Assembly (NCBI RefSeq): GCF_003233655.1
Contig: NZ_CP029833.1
Coordinates: forward strand, 1-64,000
Direction of reading: 5' to 3'
Origin: Azospirillum ramasamyi
Lineage (GTDB): Bacteria > Pseudomonadota > Alphaproteobacteria > Azospirillales > Azospirillaceae
DNA length: 64,000 nt
The position numbers were made by a program, and so were the translations under genes. Positions 50,157-58,723 of this stretch are shown here, in pieces. The notes under the pieces were generated by a model. The model was not told where the DNA came from, ran no database searches, and worked only from the letters and a program-made list of their open reading frames with translations. Within the stretch, counting starts at the first letter, position 1. Each line of letters starts with the position of its first letter.

Positions 50157-50735
50157 TCACCACAGCGTGTGCTCCAGCAGGATCTTGGCGCCCAGCCCGA
50201 TCAGCACCACGCCGCCGGCCATCTCCGCCCAGCGCCCGAGATGCTTGCCGGCGGCGCGCCCGATCAGCACCCCGCCGAACGCCACCGCGAAGGTCACGGC
50301 GCCGATCAGCGCCGCTGTCGTCACCATGTCCACATCGACCATGGCCAGGCCGGCGCCCACGGCGGCGGCGTCGATGCTGGTGGCGACGGCGGTGGTCAGC
50401 AGGGCCAGCCACCCGGAACGCCCGCCGCGCACCGGACCGCAATCCACGTCGCCCTCATCCTTGCCGGCCACGACGGCGTTGCGCAGCATCGCGCCGCCGA
50501 CCAGCAGCAGCAGGATGAAGGCGATCCAGTGATCGACCGATTCAACGAGGCTGGCGAAGGCGATGCCGACGCCCCAGCCGACCAGCGGCATCGCGAACTG
50601 GCAGACGCCGAAGGCCGCGCCCACGCGCATCGCCTCGGGCAGGCCGGCACGGTTCGAGCAGGCGCCACGGCCAAGTGCCGCGGCGAAGGAATCCATGGAT
50701 AGGCTGAAGGCGAGCGCAAGGGACGTGGCGAACAT
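50157..50735 (-). CDS. mntP: manganese efflux pump MntP
   Basis: 192 residues with six membrane segments. It starts ATSLALAFSLSMDSFAAALGRG and has the second repeat TTAVATSIDAAAVGAGLAMVDVD, where the Asp residues (MDSFA and SIDAA) are the metal-binding ones of the family. It exports Mn2+. A manganese-sensing riboswitch precedes it at 50803-50935. Confidence 0.96.
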   Translation of the reverse strand: MFATSLALAFSLSMDSFAAALGRGACSNRAGLPEAMRVGAAFGVCQFAMPLVGWGVGIAFASLVESVDHWIAFILLLLVGGAMLRNAVVAGKDEGDVDCGPVRGGRSGWLALLTTAVATSIDAAAVGAGLAMVDVDMVTTAALIGAVTFAVAFGGVLIGRAAGKHLGRWAEMAGGVVLIGLGAKILLEHTLW

Positions 50736-50757
50736 GGCTATTCCCGGCCAGACAACT

Positions 50758-50935
50758 CAGTGGAACCGGACGGACTCCGGCTGGCCGCGGAGATGTCCGA
50801 TCCACTGGTCTCGCCGGGTCGGCCCGCTGGCCGCCGTGCGCGCCATGGCGGTAACGGCCGGAGGCCGGAACCATCCAAGTCTGTTGACGCGAACCCCGCC
50901 CGGTCCGAATGCCGGCGGGTGGCTACTCCCCAATG
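50758..50935 (-). promoter_or_regulatory. yybP-ykoY (manganese) riboswitch in the mntP leader
   Basis: On the minus strand the conserved blocks are present in order: TTGGGGAGTAGCC (about 50933-50921), GTCAACAGACTTGG (50888-50875) and GGCGAGACC (50815-50807). P1 closes with CATTGG (50935-50930) pairing CCAGTG (50808-50803). The core is 50803-50935. Just downstream TCCACTG (50764-50758) can pair with CAGTGGA (50807-50801), the 3' strand of P1, so it can serve as the switching element. Manganese-bound aptamer would free the mntP start. The gene behind it, a Mn exporter, agrees. Confidence 0.9.
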
Positions 50936-50944
50936 ACGGCGGAA

Positions 50945-50973
50945 GTCCTACAGAAGCTGGGGACTTCGGTCAA
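50945..50973 (-). promoter_or_regulatory. candidate sigma-70 promoter of mntP
   Basis: On the minus strand, TTGACC (50973-50968), 17 bases and TAGGAC (50950-50945) end seven to ten bases before the riboswitch, giving a start near 50938. The -35 overlaps the guaD stop codon. A 7-bp inverted repeat (GAAGTCC/GGACTTC, about 50943-50967) sits inside the spacer and -10. Confidence 0.5.
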
Positions 50974-52316
50974 GCACCCGATTGCCGCAGGTGCGAGTTG
51001 CGGCCGCGCAGGTAGGTGGCGGCCACCGAGCGGTCGTCGCCCAGCGTCACCTGGATGAACAGCTCCTCCTCCAGGTCGCCGTCCACCGCCTTCATGCGAT
51101 GTCGCATAGCCGGCGTCGCGGCGGGGTCGAGCACGACGAGGTCGGCCCAGCGTCCGGGCTCCAGGCTGCCGATCTCGTCGGCCATGCCCAGCGCCTCGGC
51201 ATTGCCGCGGGTCATCCAATGCAGCGCCGCAAGCGCCGGCAGGTTCCGGCGCCGCAGCTGCAGCACCTTGTAGGCTTCCGCCGCCGTGCGCAGCATCGAA
51301 TAGCTGGTGCCGCCGCCGACATCGGTGGCGATGGCGGTGCGCACCGGCCGCTCCGGCTTCGACAGGGCGTCGAGGTCGAACAGGCCGCTGCCGATGAACA
51401 GGTTGCTGGTCGGGCAGAAGACGGCGACCGACCCGCTTTCCGACAGCCGGGCCATCTCCGCTTCCGACAGATGGATGCAGTGGCCGAACAGCGAGGTCGG
51501 CCCCAGCAGCCCGAAGCGGTCGTAGACGTCGGTGTAGTCGCGGGCGCCGGGGAAGAGGCGACCCACCTCGGCGATCTCGTCGCCGTTCTCCGACAGATGG
51601 GTCTGCATGTGGACGCCGGGATGCTCGCGCAGCAGCGCGCCCGCCGCCTCCAGCTGCGCCTCGGTCGAGGTGATGGCGAAGCGCGGGGTGACGGCATAGC
51701 GCTGCCGCCCCTTGCCGTGCCAGCGGCCGATCAGGTCCTTGCCGTCGCGATAGCTGCTTTCGGCCGTGTCGGTCAGGGCGGGCGGGGCATGGCGGTCCAT
51801 CATCACCTTGCCGGCGATCAGCCCGGCGCCGCGGGCCTCGGCCTCCGCGAAGAGGGCATCGACCGACTGCGGATGGACCGAGCCGTAGACCGCCGCCGTG
51901 GTCGTGCCGTTGCGCAGAAGCTCGTCCATGAAGAAGGCGGCGTTGGCGGCGGCGTGGGCCGGATCGGCGAAGCGCTGCTCCTCGATGAAGGTGTATTTCT
52001 CCAGCCAGTCGAGCAGCTGGGTGCCGTAGGAGGCGATGACCTGGGTCTGCGGGAAATGGATGTGGGTGTCGATGAAGCCGGGGAGCACCAGCTTGCCGCC
52101 GTGGTCGTCGACCGCCACCCCCTCCGGCACCCGGCCGCGCAGATCGGCCCAGTCCCCCACCTCCAGAATCCGGCCGTCGGCCCCGACCAGCAGCAGCCCG
52201 TCCTCGTGATAGCTCAGACAATCGAGATCCCCTGGCCCGGCCGGCGCCCGATGGAAGCTGAGCAGGCGTCCGCGGATGGCGGCGGCGACGGGGGCGGCGA
52301 TGGACTGGTCAGACAT
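50970..52316 (-). CDS. guaD: guanine deaminase
   Basis: 448 residues, an amidohydrolase. The metal motif is GFIDTHIHFPQ. Further ligands are in HMQTHLSEN and FGHCIHLSEAE, with Asp in IATDVGGGTSYS, a segment diagnostic of GuaD. It converts guanine to xanthine plus ammonia in purine catabolism. It is encoded 36 bp downstream of the puuD gene on the same strand, so both are likely one transcript. Confidence 0.95.
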   Translation of the reverse strand: MSDQSIAAPVAAAIRGRLLSFHRAPAGPGDLDCLSYHEDGLLLVGADGRILEVGDWADLRGRVPEGVAVDDHGGKLVLPGFIDTHIHFPQTQVIASYGTQLLDWLEKYTFIEEQRFADPAHAAANAAFFMDELLRNGTTTAAVYGSVHPQSVDALFAEAEARGAGLIAGKVMMDRHAPPALTDTAESSYRDGKDLIGRWHGKGRQRYAVTPRFAITSTEAQLEAAGALLREHPGVHMQTHLSENGDEIAEVGRLFPGARDYTDVYDRFGLLGPTSLFGHCIHLSEAEMARLSESGSVAVFCPTSNLFIGSGLFDLDALSKPERPVRTAIATDVGGGTSYSMLRTAAEAYKVLQLRRRNLPALAALHWMTRGNAEALGMADEIGSLEPGRWADLVVLDPAATPAMRHRMKAVDGDLEEELFIQVTLGDDRSVAATYLRGRNSHLRQSGA

Positions 52317-52352
52317 GGGGATCCGGTTCGATGAGGAAACTCTGTGGGAGGG

Positions 52353-53552
52353 TTACTTAACGCCCCCGGACCACGCCGCCAACACCGCACGTTCCCGGGG
52401 CGTCATTCCGGTGATGTTGGCGGGGGGCATGGCGCTGCTGAAACCGGCATGCAGGCGGATCTGCTCGGCATGGCGGCGGATGCCGTCACCCTCCAGAACG
52501 ACGCCGCGCGGCGGGGTCGCGATGCCCTCCCACACCGGCTCGGCGGCGTGGCACATGCTGCAGCGGGTGGCGACGATCTCCTCCACCTCGGCATAGCCGA
52601 CCTTGACCGGCGCCGCGGCTGCGGTGTCGCCGCCGCTGCCGACGTCGGCGGGGCCCATGGTGCTGAGCCAGACGCAGGCCAGCATTCCGGCGGCGGCGAC
52701 GCCCCAGGTCCACCAGGGCGTCGGCCTGCCGGCATGGCGGCTGTTGAAGAAATGACGGATCGCCGCGCCGACCACCAGCACCAGCGCGACCATCACCCAG
52801 TTGTAGCGGGTGGAGTTGACCAGCGGATAATGGTTGGACAGCATCAGGAAGACGACCGGCAGGGTCAGGTAATTGTTGTGCAGCGACCGCTGCTTGGCCT
52901 GCTTTCCCAGCGACGGGTCCGGCGTCTCGCCGCGCAGCATGGCGGCCACGGTCTTGCGCTGGTTGGGGATGATCAGCATGAAGACGTTGCAGGCCATCAT
53001 GGTCGCCATCAGCGCGCCGACCTGCAGCATGGCGCCGCGCCCGCTGAAGATCTGCGTCAAGCCCCAGGCCGTCGCCACCAGCAGCACGAAACCGGCGGCC
53101 GCGAGCGCCCCGTCGTTGCGGCCCAGCGGCGACCTGCACATCAGGTCATAGGCGACCCAGCCCGCCACCAGCACCGCGACGCTGATCGCCACCGCCTGCC
53201 AGTGGCCGAGCGCCATCACGTCCTGGTCGATCAGGAGCAGGTCGGCGCCGCGGTAATACAGCACGCACATCAGGAAGAAGCCGCTGAGCCACGTCGCGTA
53301 GGATTCCCACTTGAACCAGGTCAGCTCCTCCGGCAGCTGCGGCGGGGCGACCATGTATTTGGTCATGTGGTAGAAGCCGCCGCCGTGGATCTGCCACGCA
53401 TCGCCCGCCGTCCCGGACGGCGCCCCCGCCCGCTTGCGCAGCGAGGCGTCGAGATGGATGAAGTAGAAGGACGATCCGATCCAGGCGATGGCGGTGATGA
53501 CGTGCAGCCACCGCGCCAGGGCGTTGATCCACTCCCACAGGATGGGCTCCAT
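52353..53552 (-). CDS. puuD: urate hydroxylase PuuD, membrane-bound with cytochrome c domain
   Basis: 399 residues. The N-terminal half has about eight membrane helices including ARWLHVITAIAWIGSSFYFIHLD and GGFYHMTKYMVAP, the DUF989 (urate oxidase membrane) signature. The C-terminus is a cytochrome c-like domain with heme motif CSMCH (preceded by VEEIVATR) and SAMPPANITGMTPRERAVLAAW. It oxidises urate to 5-hydroxyisourate using the respiratory chain. The ATG at 53552 has AAGGAG about 10 bases upstream; a GTG three codons earlier is too close to it. Confidence 0.94.
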   Translation of the reverse strand: MEPILWEWINALARWLHVITAIAWIGSSFYFIHLDASLRKRAGAPSGTAGDAWQIHGGGFYHMTKYMVAPPQLPEELTWFKWESYATWLSGFFLMCVLYYRGADLLLIDQDVMALGHWQAVAISVAVLVAGWVAYDLMCRSPLGRNDGALAAAGFVLLVATAWGLTQIFSGRGAMLQVGALMATMMACNVFMLIIPNQRKTVAAMLRGETPDPSLGKQAKQRSLHNNYLTLPVVFLMLSNHYPLVNSTRYNWVMVALVLVVGAAIRHFFNSRHAGRPTPWWTWGVAAAGMLACVWLSTMGPADVGSGGDTAAAAPVKVGYAEVEEIVATRCSMCHAAEPVWEGIATPPRGVVLEGDGIRRHAEQIRLHAGFSSAMPPANITGMTPRERAVLAAWSGGVK

Positions 53553-54028
53553 CGCGCGCACGCTCCTTCAGCTAAGGTCCGGGCAGTTCAGGGGCCGGGA
53601 CCGGACTCTCCGGGTTGGAGTCTACGGCGAGTGTGCGGCTGCGGAAAACCATGCTCCTGTCCCAACAGCTTCAAAAAATGGCGAAAGATCGGGGATCGGC
53701 TCTGACCGGCGTGCTGGCCTTCACCCCGCCAGTGCCTCCGGTTCCTGAATTGCGCTGGGGCCGAAACCATGGCGCGAGCGGAAGTGGCGGAAATTTCAAG
53801 GACATGGCGGCAGTCGAGACCCGGACCGACAAGCGCCCCTGTCACCGCGCATGCGCTCTGTTCGCCCTGACTGGCTCATTTATTCAATGTTATCTCTTTT
53901 CCCCTAATCCCGGTATCCGGCTGCCCTCTTCGCCGGGATGGCGTCGATGCCGGAGAAAGCGGCGCCCCGCCGCAGCCCGGCTCCGCTCTCACCAACCCAC
54001 CCATCACACCGCCGCCCCGGAGGCTGCC
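53553..54028. other. divergent intergenic region upstream of puuD and the HPt gene
   Basis: 476 bp. I see no convincing gene. Bases 53868-53905 form an AT-rich patch (TTTATTCAATGTTATCTC) that may be the promoter for the HPt gene on the plus strand. The side nearest puuD is GC-rich and without clear boxes. Confidence 0.45.
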
Positions 54029-54397
54029 ATGACCGCCACGCGAGATCCCTGGGACGACGGCCCGGACACAGGCCTGCTGGACGAGGAGCAGGTCTCCCTC
54101 CTGCTGGAACTGCTGACCGCCGAGGACTGGAGCGCCTCGCTGGACGGTTTCACCGACAACGGCCGCAGGACCGTCGACAGCATGATCGCCCAGGCCCATG
54201 CCGGAGAGCCGCACAACCGCACGGCCCACACGCTGAAGGGCACCGCGCTGAACCTCGGCGCGGCGGCGCTCGGCCGTCTGGCGAAGGAACTGGAACAGGC
54301 CGGCTCCGCCGCGGTCCTGGCGCAGGAGGACCGGCTCTACGACCTGCTCGACCGCTCCCTGGCCGCACTGCGCGCCTGCCGGCCTCAAACCGCCTGA
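54029..54397 (+). CDS. stand-alone histidine phosphotransfer (HPt) protein
   Basis: 122 residues. The four-helix HPt core has phosphorylatable His67 in RTAHTLKGTALNLGAAALGRLAKELEQAG. There is no catalytic domain. It should accept phosphate from a hybrid kinase receiver and pass it to another regulator. The ATG at 54029 has GGAGG seven bases upstream. It precedes an unknown protein and a receiver-only regulator on the same strand, which could be its partner. Confidence 0.9.
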   Translation: MTATRDPWDDGPDTGLLDEEQVSLLLELLTAEDWSASLDGFTDNGRRTVDSMIAQAHAGEPHNRTAHTLKGTALNLGAAALGRLAKELEQAGSAAVLAQEDRLYDLLDRSLAALRACRPQTA

Positions 54398-54545
54398 ACG
54401 AGCTCCGAATGGACGTCCGAACGGATAGGCGGGCGGCAGGACTGCACCGACAGGCAGTTCCGCCCTCCCACGTTCGGGCAGCCATGCGCGGCACAAAAGC
54501 CTTCCTGCGGCGTTGTACTTCCGGGACCACGACCAGAGAGGCGAC

Positions 54546-54944
54546 ATGACCCAGCTTGCGGACGATCTCGACCGGCCGACCGGCCTGCGGACCGACACCG
54601 GCCTGCGGACCGACAAGGTGCGCGCGACCGTGCGGGAACCCCTGATGGCCGCCGGCTTCCGGCCCATGGATCTGGGCGACGGCTGCCATGCCTGGTATCG
54701 GCGCTCGGACGACGGCAACCACGCGCTGATCTCGCACAACAACGCGTTGGACGGCGACCCGGCGGTCAGGGACTGGATCGTCGGCCAGTATGGCGAGCGC
54801 GGCGGTTTCGTCGAGGTCGGCGGCCTGCCGCTGTCCCGCGCGCTGGAAGGGGCGGACGTGCTGCCCTCGCCGGTTCGGCCGGACGGATCCATGGTGGAAG
54901 CCATCTATCCGTCCCTCCAACAGGCGCTTGATGATCTGGGGTGA
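54546..54944 (+). CDS. hypothetical protein, 132 aa
   Basis: No family recognised. After a leader with a short DNA-encoded duplication (GLRTDTGLRTDK) it reads DGCHAWYRRSDDGNHALISH and ends with a helix MVEAIYPSLQQALDDLG. It is soluble and acidic. AGAGAGGCGAC precedes the ATG. It lies between an HPt gene and a receiver gene. Confidence 0.7.
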   Translation: MTQLADDLDRPTGLRTDTGLRTDKVRATVREPLMAAGFRPMDLGDGCHAWYRRSDDGNHALISHNNALDGDPAVRDWIVGQYGERGGFVEVGGLPLSRALEGADVLPSPVRPDGSMVEAIYPSLQQALDDLG

Positions 54945-55097
54945 TAGTCCAGTCGCAGCTTGCGATTGCCCAATGGGTGATGACCAAGGTCAGGATGGAC
55001 AAGCGGACGGCCGAACGGAAAAGCTCACGCCGGTTGCCGCATGGGATTCCCGTCCCCATCTGTAGCTTGACCATCGCCCAGACCCGCAGCGAGCCGC

Positions 55098-55478
55098 ATG
55101 TCCATGGAAGCCGACCAGTCCAAGCCCTTGCGCATCCTGCTCGTGGAAGACGAGCCGCTGGTGGCCATGGCCATCGAGGATTCGCTTGAAGTCCAGAATG
55201 TCGGCGTCATCGGTCCGGCCGGTACGGTGGCCGAGGCGCTGGAACTGATCGCCAGGGGGGGAATCGACGCCGCCCTGCTCGACGTCTCGCTGCGCGGGGA
55301 GCGCGTCGACAGCGTCGCCGACGCGCTGAGCGCGCAGGGCATCCCCTTCGTCTTCACCACCGGCCACGGCGCCGCCGGCCTGCCGAAGGGCCATCAGGAC
55401 CGCCCCGTCCTGACCAAGCCCTTCCGCGAGGTCGAGATGAACGACGCCATCGACCGCTACTTCCGCGGCGCCGCCTGA
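55098..55478 (+). CDS. single-domain response regulator
   Basis: 126 residues. Receiver only: VEDEP (16-20), phospho-acceptor Asp62 in ALLDVSLRGERV and Lys107 in LTKPF. The DVSL context is that of regulators paired with HWE/HisKA_2 kinases (as in PhyR-related or CheY-like stress regulators). The ATG lies 153 bp downstream of the unknown gene. Together with the HPt gene it forms a small phosphotransfer group lacking a kinase. Confidence 0.9.
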   Translation: MSMEADQSKPLRILLVEDEPLVAMAIEDSLEVQNVGVIGPAGTVAEALELIARGGIDAALLDVSLRGERVDSVADALSAQGIPFVFTTGHGAAGLPKGHQDRPVLTKPFREVEMNDAIDRYFRGAA

Positions 55479-55521
55479 CGGGGCATCGGCCTCGCCCCGC
55501 AAAACCTCAACCCGGAAGACT

Positions 55522-56724
55522 TCAACCCGGACGGCCGTCGGCGCGCGGCGCCAGCAGGACCGGGGCGTAGGCGACCAGAAACAGGGTGAAGGCGGCGACC
55601 CAGCCATAGCCCGACCATTGCAGCGCCGCCCACACCCAGTCCACCGGCAGCAGCGGCGAGACGGTGCGGGCGATCGCCGCGACCGTCAGCAGCACATAGG
55701 CGGCGACCGTCACCCGCGACACCACCAGCGGACGGCCGGTATGGCCCAGCGAGGCGCGGCTCATCACCGCCAGGATCAGTGTGGCGAAGGCGCCGACCGT
55801 CAGCGCATGGGTCGCTGCCGGGGCCGGCAGGTCGGCAAAAACCTGCAACCCGCGCAGCAGCAGCGCCACCGGCACCCACAGATAACCGACATGCAGGATC
55901 CACAGGATCGGCGAGCGCCAGGCCTTCCAGCCCTGCCAGCCGGCCAGCCGCGCGGCATGGGCCACGGCGGCGGCAAGCGCGATCAGCCCGGTGACCGCCG
56001 ACTCCGGCGCCGCAATCGTCGCCGGGAGCAGCGCCAGCGTCAGGACGAGGGCCGCCCGCTCCACCGGCGGCCAGGACCGCACGCCCCGCCCCGCCTCGCC
56101 CAACCCGTTGCGGGTGAATGCCGGCAGGATGCGCCCGCCGATCACCGTCACCATCATCAGAACGATGCCGAGGCCGAGCGCGAATCCGGCCCCCGCCCCG
56201 CCGTCCAGCCGGCCCAGCCAGTCCAGATGGATCAGCAGGTCGGCGGCTGTCAGCAGACCCAGCAGGACCAGGAAGGCGCTGTTGCGCCACTTGCCGGCGG
56301 CCACCAGCGGCCGGGCGAGCGCGAAGCCGAGCGCCGGCAGGAAGGCGATGTCGATCACCGCCGCCACCGGTTCCGGCACCCCGGCCCAGGGGAAGACGGC
56401 GACGCGGCCGGCCATCCACAGCGCCGCGAGCGCCATCAGCGGCGCGCCGGCCACCGCCCTGGTGCCGGTCCAGCTCGGCACCGCGGTCAGCAGGAAGCCG
56501 GCGACGGCGGCCACCACCATGCCGAACAGCATCTCATGCCCGTGCCACGCGCTGGCGCCGACGGCATGCTGCGGCCATTCCCCGGTCGCCAGCACGCCCA
56601 GCCATGCGCCCAGCAGGCCGACGGCGGCGATACCGCTGAACAGGAAGAAGAAGCGGAAACCGTATTGGAACAGGATCGGGATCGCGGGGCCGTCGTCGCG
56701 GCCGGCAAGACTGGATGAGGACAT
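55522..56724 (-). CDS. nnrS: NnrS family protein
   Basis: 400 residues with about 12 membrane segments. It contains YGFRFFFLFSGIAAV, the family's WHGHEMLFGMVVAAVAGFLLTAVPSWTG segment, and RILPAFTRNGLG. NnrS is a heme- and copper-containing membrane protein that helps cells tolerate nitric oxide. A TTGA-N6-TCAA site lies 76 bp upstream. It has no denitrification genes next to it in this window. Confidence 0.95.
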   Translation of the reverse strand: MSSSSLAGRDDGPAIPILFQYGFRFFFLFSGIAAVGLLGAWLGVLATGEWPQHAVGASAWHGHEMLFGMVVAAVAGFLLTAVPSWTGTRAVAGAPLMALAALWMAGRVAVFPWAGVPEPVAAVIDIAFLPALGFALARPLVAAGKWRNSAFLVLLGLLTAADLLIHLDWLGRLDGGAGAGFALGLGIVLMMVTVIGGRILPAFTRNGLGEAGRGVRSWPPVERAALVLTLALLPATIAAPESAVTGLIALAAAVAHAARLAGWQGWKAWRSPILWILHVGYLWVPVALLLRGLQVFADLPAPAATHALTVGAFATLILAVMSRASLGHTGRPLVVSRVTVAAYVLLTVAAIARTVSPLLPVDWVWAALQWSGYGWVAAFTLFLVAYAPVLLAPRADGRPG

Positions 56725-56799
56725 GAACGGGGACTCCCCGGAAAGGGTGCTGCGGTGCAGGATCGACCGACAGCGTGTGCCTGGCCCCCCGCCCCTGCC

Positions 56800-56813
56800 T
56801 TGACGAAAGTCAA
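56800..56813. promoter_or_regulatory. FNR/NnrR-type binding site upstream of nnrS
   Basis: TTGACGAAAGTCAA is a perfect TTGA-N6-TCAA palindrome, the consensus for FNR, Dnr and NnrR. Its centre is 82 bp from the nnrS start, giving a class II activation geometry with a short leader. It also lies 46-59 bp before the divergent YcaQ-like gene. Confidence 0.75.
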
Positions 56814-56858
56814 ACGCGTTCGCAAGCTCGTCCCCCGCGCCCTTTTCCTTTTAGGCCC

Positions 56859-58145
56859 ATGCCCCGTCCCGACAGCCTGTCCCTGCGTGAGGCCCGCCGC
56901 GTCGCCATCGCGGCCCAGGGCTTCGCCAACACCGCTCCCGAAGACGCTTCAACCGCCGCTGCGGTGGAGGCCCGCCATGCCCGGCGCATGATCGGCCGGC
57001 TGGGGCTGGTGCAGATCGATTCCGTCAACGTGCTGGTCCGCTCCCATTACCTGCCGCTCTTCTCACGGCTGGGGCCGTACGAGGCGGTGCTGCTCGACCG
57101 GCTGGCCTATGGCGGCAGGCGGCGGGCACTGTTCGAGTATTGGGGCCACGAAGCCTCGCTGATCCCGGTGGAGCAGCAGCCGCTGTTCCGCTGGCGCATG
57201 GCGCGGGCCGAACGCAACGAAGGCATCTACGGCGGGCTGGCACGCTTCGCCGCCGAGCGCCGCCCCTACATCGACTCGGTCCTGGCCGAGGTGGCGGCGC
57301 GCGGACCGATGGGCGCGTCCGAACTCAGCGAGGCCGGGCGCGGGGCCGGCGGCTGGTGGGGCTGGAGCGACGGCAAGCAGGCGCTGGAGTATCTGTTCTG
57401 GGCCGGCCTCGTCACCACCGCCGGGCGGCGCGGTTTCGAGCGGCTCTACGACCTGCCGGAGCGGGTGCTGCCCGCCGCCGTCCTCGACACCCCGACGCCG
57501 GAGGAGGCCGAGGCCCAGCGCGCCCTGCTGCGCATCGCCGCCCGCGCCCATGGCGTGGCGACCGAACGCGACCTGCGCGACTATCACCGGCTCGACGTCG
57601 CCGACGCCCGCCTGCGCATCGCCGAGCTGGTGGAGGCCGGCGAGCTGCTGCCGGTGACGGTGGAGGGCTGGGAGCGCATCGCCTACGTCACTCCCGACCT
57701 GCGGGTTCCGCGCAAGGCGCCGGCCCGCGCCCTGCTCTCCCCCTTCGATTCGCTGATCTGGGAGCGGCAGCGCACCGAGCGCCTGTTCGGCGCCCGCATC
57801 CGGCTGGAGATCTACACCCCCGCCCACAAGCGGGAGCATGGCTATTACGTGCTGCCCTTCCTGATGGAGGAGCGCATCGCCGCCCGCGTCGACCTGAAAT
57901 CCGACCGCAATGCCGCCGCCCTGCTGGTCCGGGCCGCCCACGCCGAACCCCACGCCCGTCCCGAAACCGTCGCCCCGCCCCTGGCGGCGGAACTGCGGCG
58001 GCTGGCGGGCTGGCTGGGGCTGAAGCGCGTGACGGTCTGCGGCGGCGGCGATCTGGCCCCGGCCCTGGCGGCGACCTTGCAGTGGACCGGCGCCGACGCT
58101 CCGCTCACTCCAGATGGTCCAGAGGCAGCCGGGTCTCGAACTTGA
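56859..58145 (+). CDS. YcaQ/AlkX-like winged-helix DNA glycosylase family protein
   Basis: 428 residues. It has the family's LVQIDSVNVLVRSHYLPLFSRLG opening, with the QxD motif at 52-54 reported as catalytic in YcaQ. Further features are FEYWGHEASLIP and PFDSLIWERQRTERLFG, then EIYTPAHKREHGYYVLPFL. Homologues unhook DNA interstrand crosslinks. The 3' end overlaps the convergent Lrp-type gene by 41 bp. The ATG is three codons before SLSLREARRVA, with no clear ribosome-binding site. Confidence 0.88.
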   Translation: MPRPDSLSLREARRVAIAAQGFANTAPEDASTAAAVEARHARRMIGRLGLVQIDSVNVLVRSHYLPLFSRLGPYEAVLLDRLAYGGRRRALFEYWGHEASLIPVEQQPLFRWRMARAERNEGIYGGLARFAAERRPYIDSVLAEVAARGPMGASELSEAGRGAGGWWGWSDGKQALEYLFWAGLVTTAGRRGFERLYDLPERVLPAAVLDTPTPEEAEAQRALLRIAARAHGVATERDLRDYHRLDVADARLRIAELVEAGELLPVTVEGWERIAYVTPDLRVPRKAPARALLSPFDSLIWERQRTERLFGARIRLEIYTPAHKREHGYYVLPFLMEERIAARVDLKSDRNAAALLVRAAHAEPHARPETVAPPLAAELRRLAGWLGLKRVTVCGGGDLAPALAATLQWTGADAPLTPDGPEAAGSRT

Positions 58146-58617
58146 CCTCCTTCAGGGTGACGCTCGATTTGACGTGCGACACCGCGGGGATGGAAAAGAT
58201 GCGCTCGCTGAGGAAGCGGCCGTAATCCTCGGTGGTGGGCACGACGATGCGCAGCAGGTAGTCGGCATCGCCGGTGACGGCGAAGCATTCCAGCACCTGC
58301 GGCATGCCGGCGATGGCGGTCTCGAACTGTTCGACCGCGTTCTCCTTGTGGCGTTCCAGCGTGACATGGGCGAAGACGCATTCGCCGAGCCCCAGCTTGC
58401 GCGGGTCGAGCTGGACCGTGTAGCGGCGGATGACGCCGATGTCCTCCATCGACCGCACGCGGCGCCAGCAAGGGGAGGCCGACAGGCCGACGGTGTCGCC
58501 CAACTCCTGCATGGTCAGCCGGGCATTCTCCTGCAGGGCCGCCAGGATGCCCTTCTCATGCCGGTCGAGCTTGATCGTCGCCAATTCCGCCTCTCTTCGA
58601 TCCGTGCCGGAAACCAT
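58105..58617 (-). CDS. Lrp/AsnC family regulator
   Basis: 170 residues from this ATG. The winged helix contains KLDRHEKGILAALQENARLTMQELGDTVGLS, and the RAM domain contains GECVFAHVTLERHKEN and VLECFAVTGDADYLLRIVVPTTEDYG. It is similar to the regulator at 31683-32159. A TTG start at 58584 has a better ribosome-binding site (AGAGAGGCGG) and fits the usual family length, so the N-terminus is unsettled. It is divergent from the DedA gene. Confidence 0.9.
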   Translation of the reverse strand: MVSGTDRREAELATIKLDRHEKGILAALQENARLTMQELGDTVGLSASPCWRRVRSMEDIGVIRRYTVQLDPRKLGLGECVFAHVTLERHKENAVEQFETAIAGMPQVLECFAVTGDADYLLRIVVPTTEDYGRFLSERIFSIPAVSHVKSSVTLKEVKFETRLPLDHLE

Positions 58618-58723
58618 CACCCAAAGGAACATATGCCGGGCGGGCGGCGGCTGCGAGTCCCCCGCATCGCAACCAATCGGCCCCTCCGGTGTTCTCCGGT
58701 TGGGCAGACGCGGGAGGAAGAGT

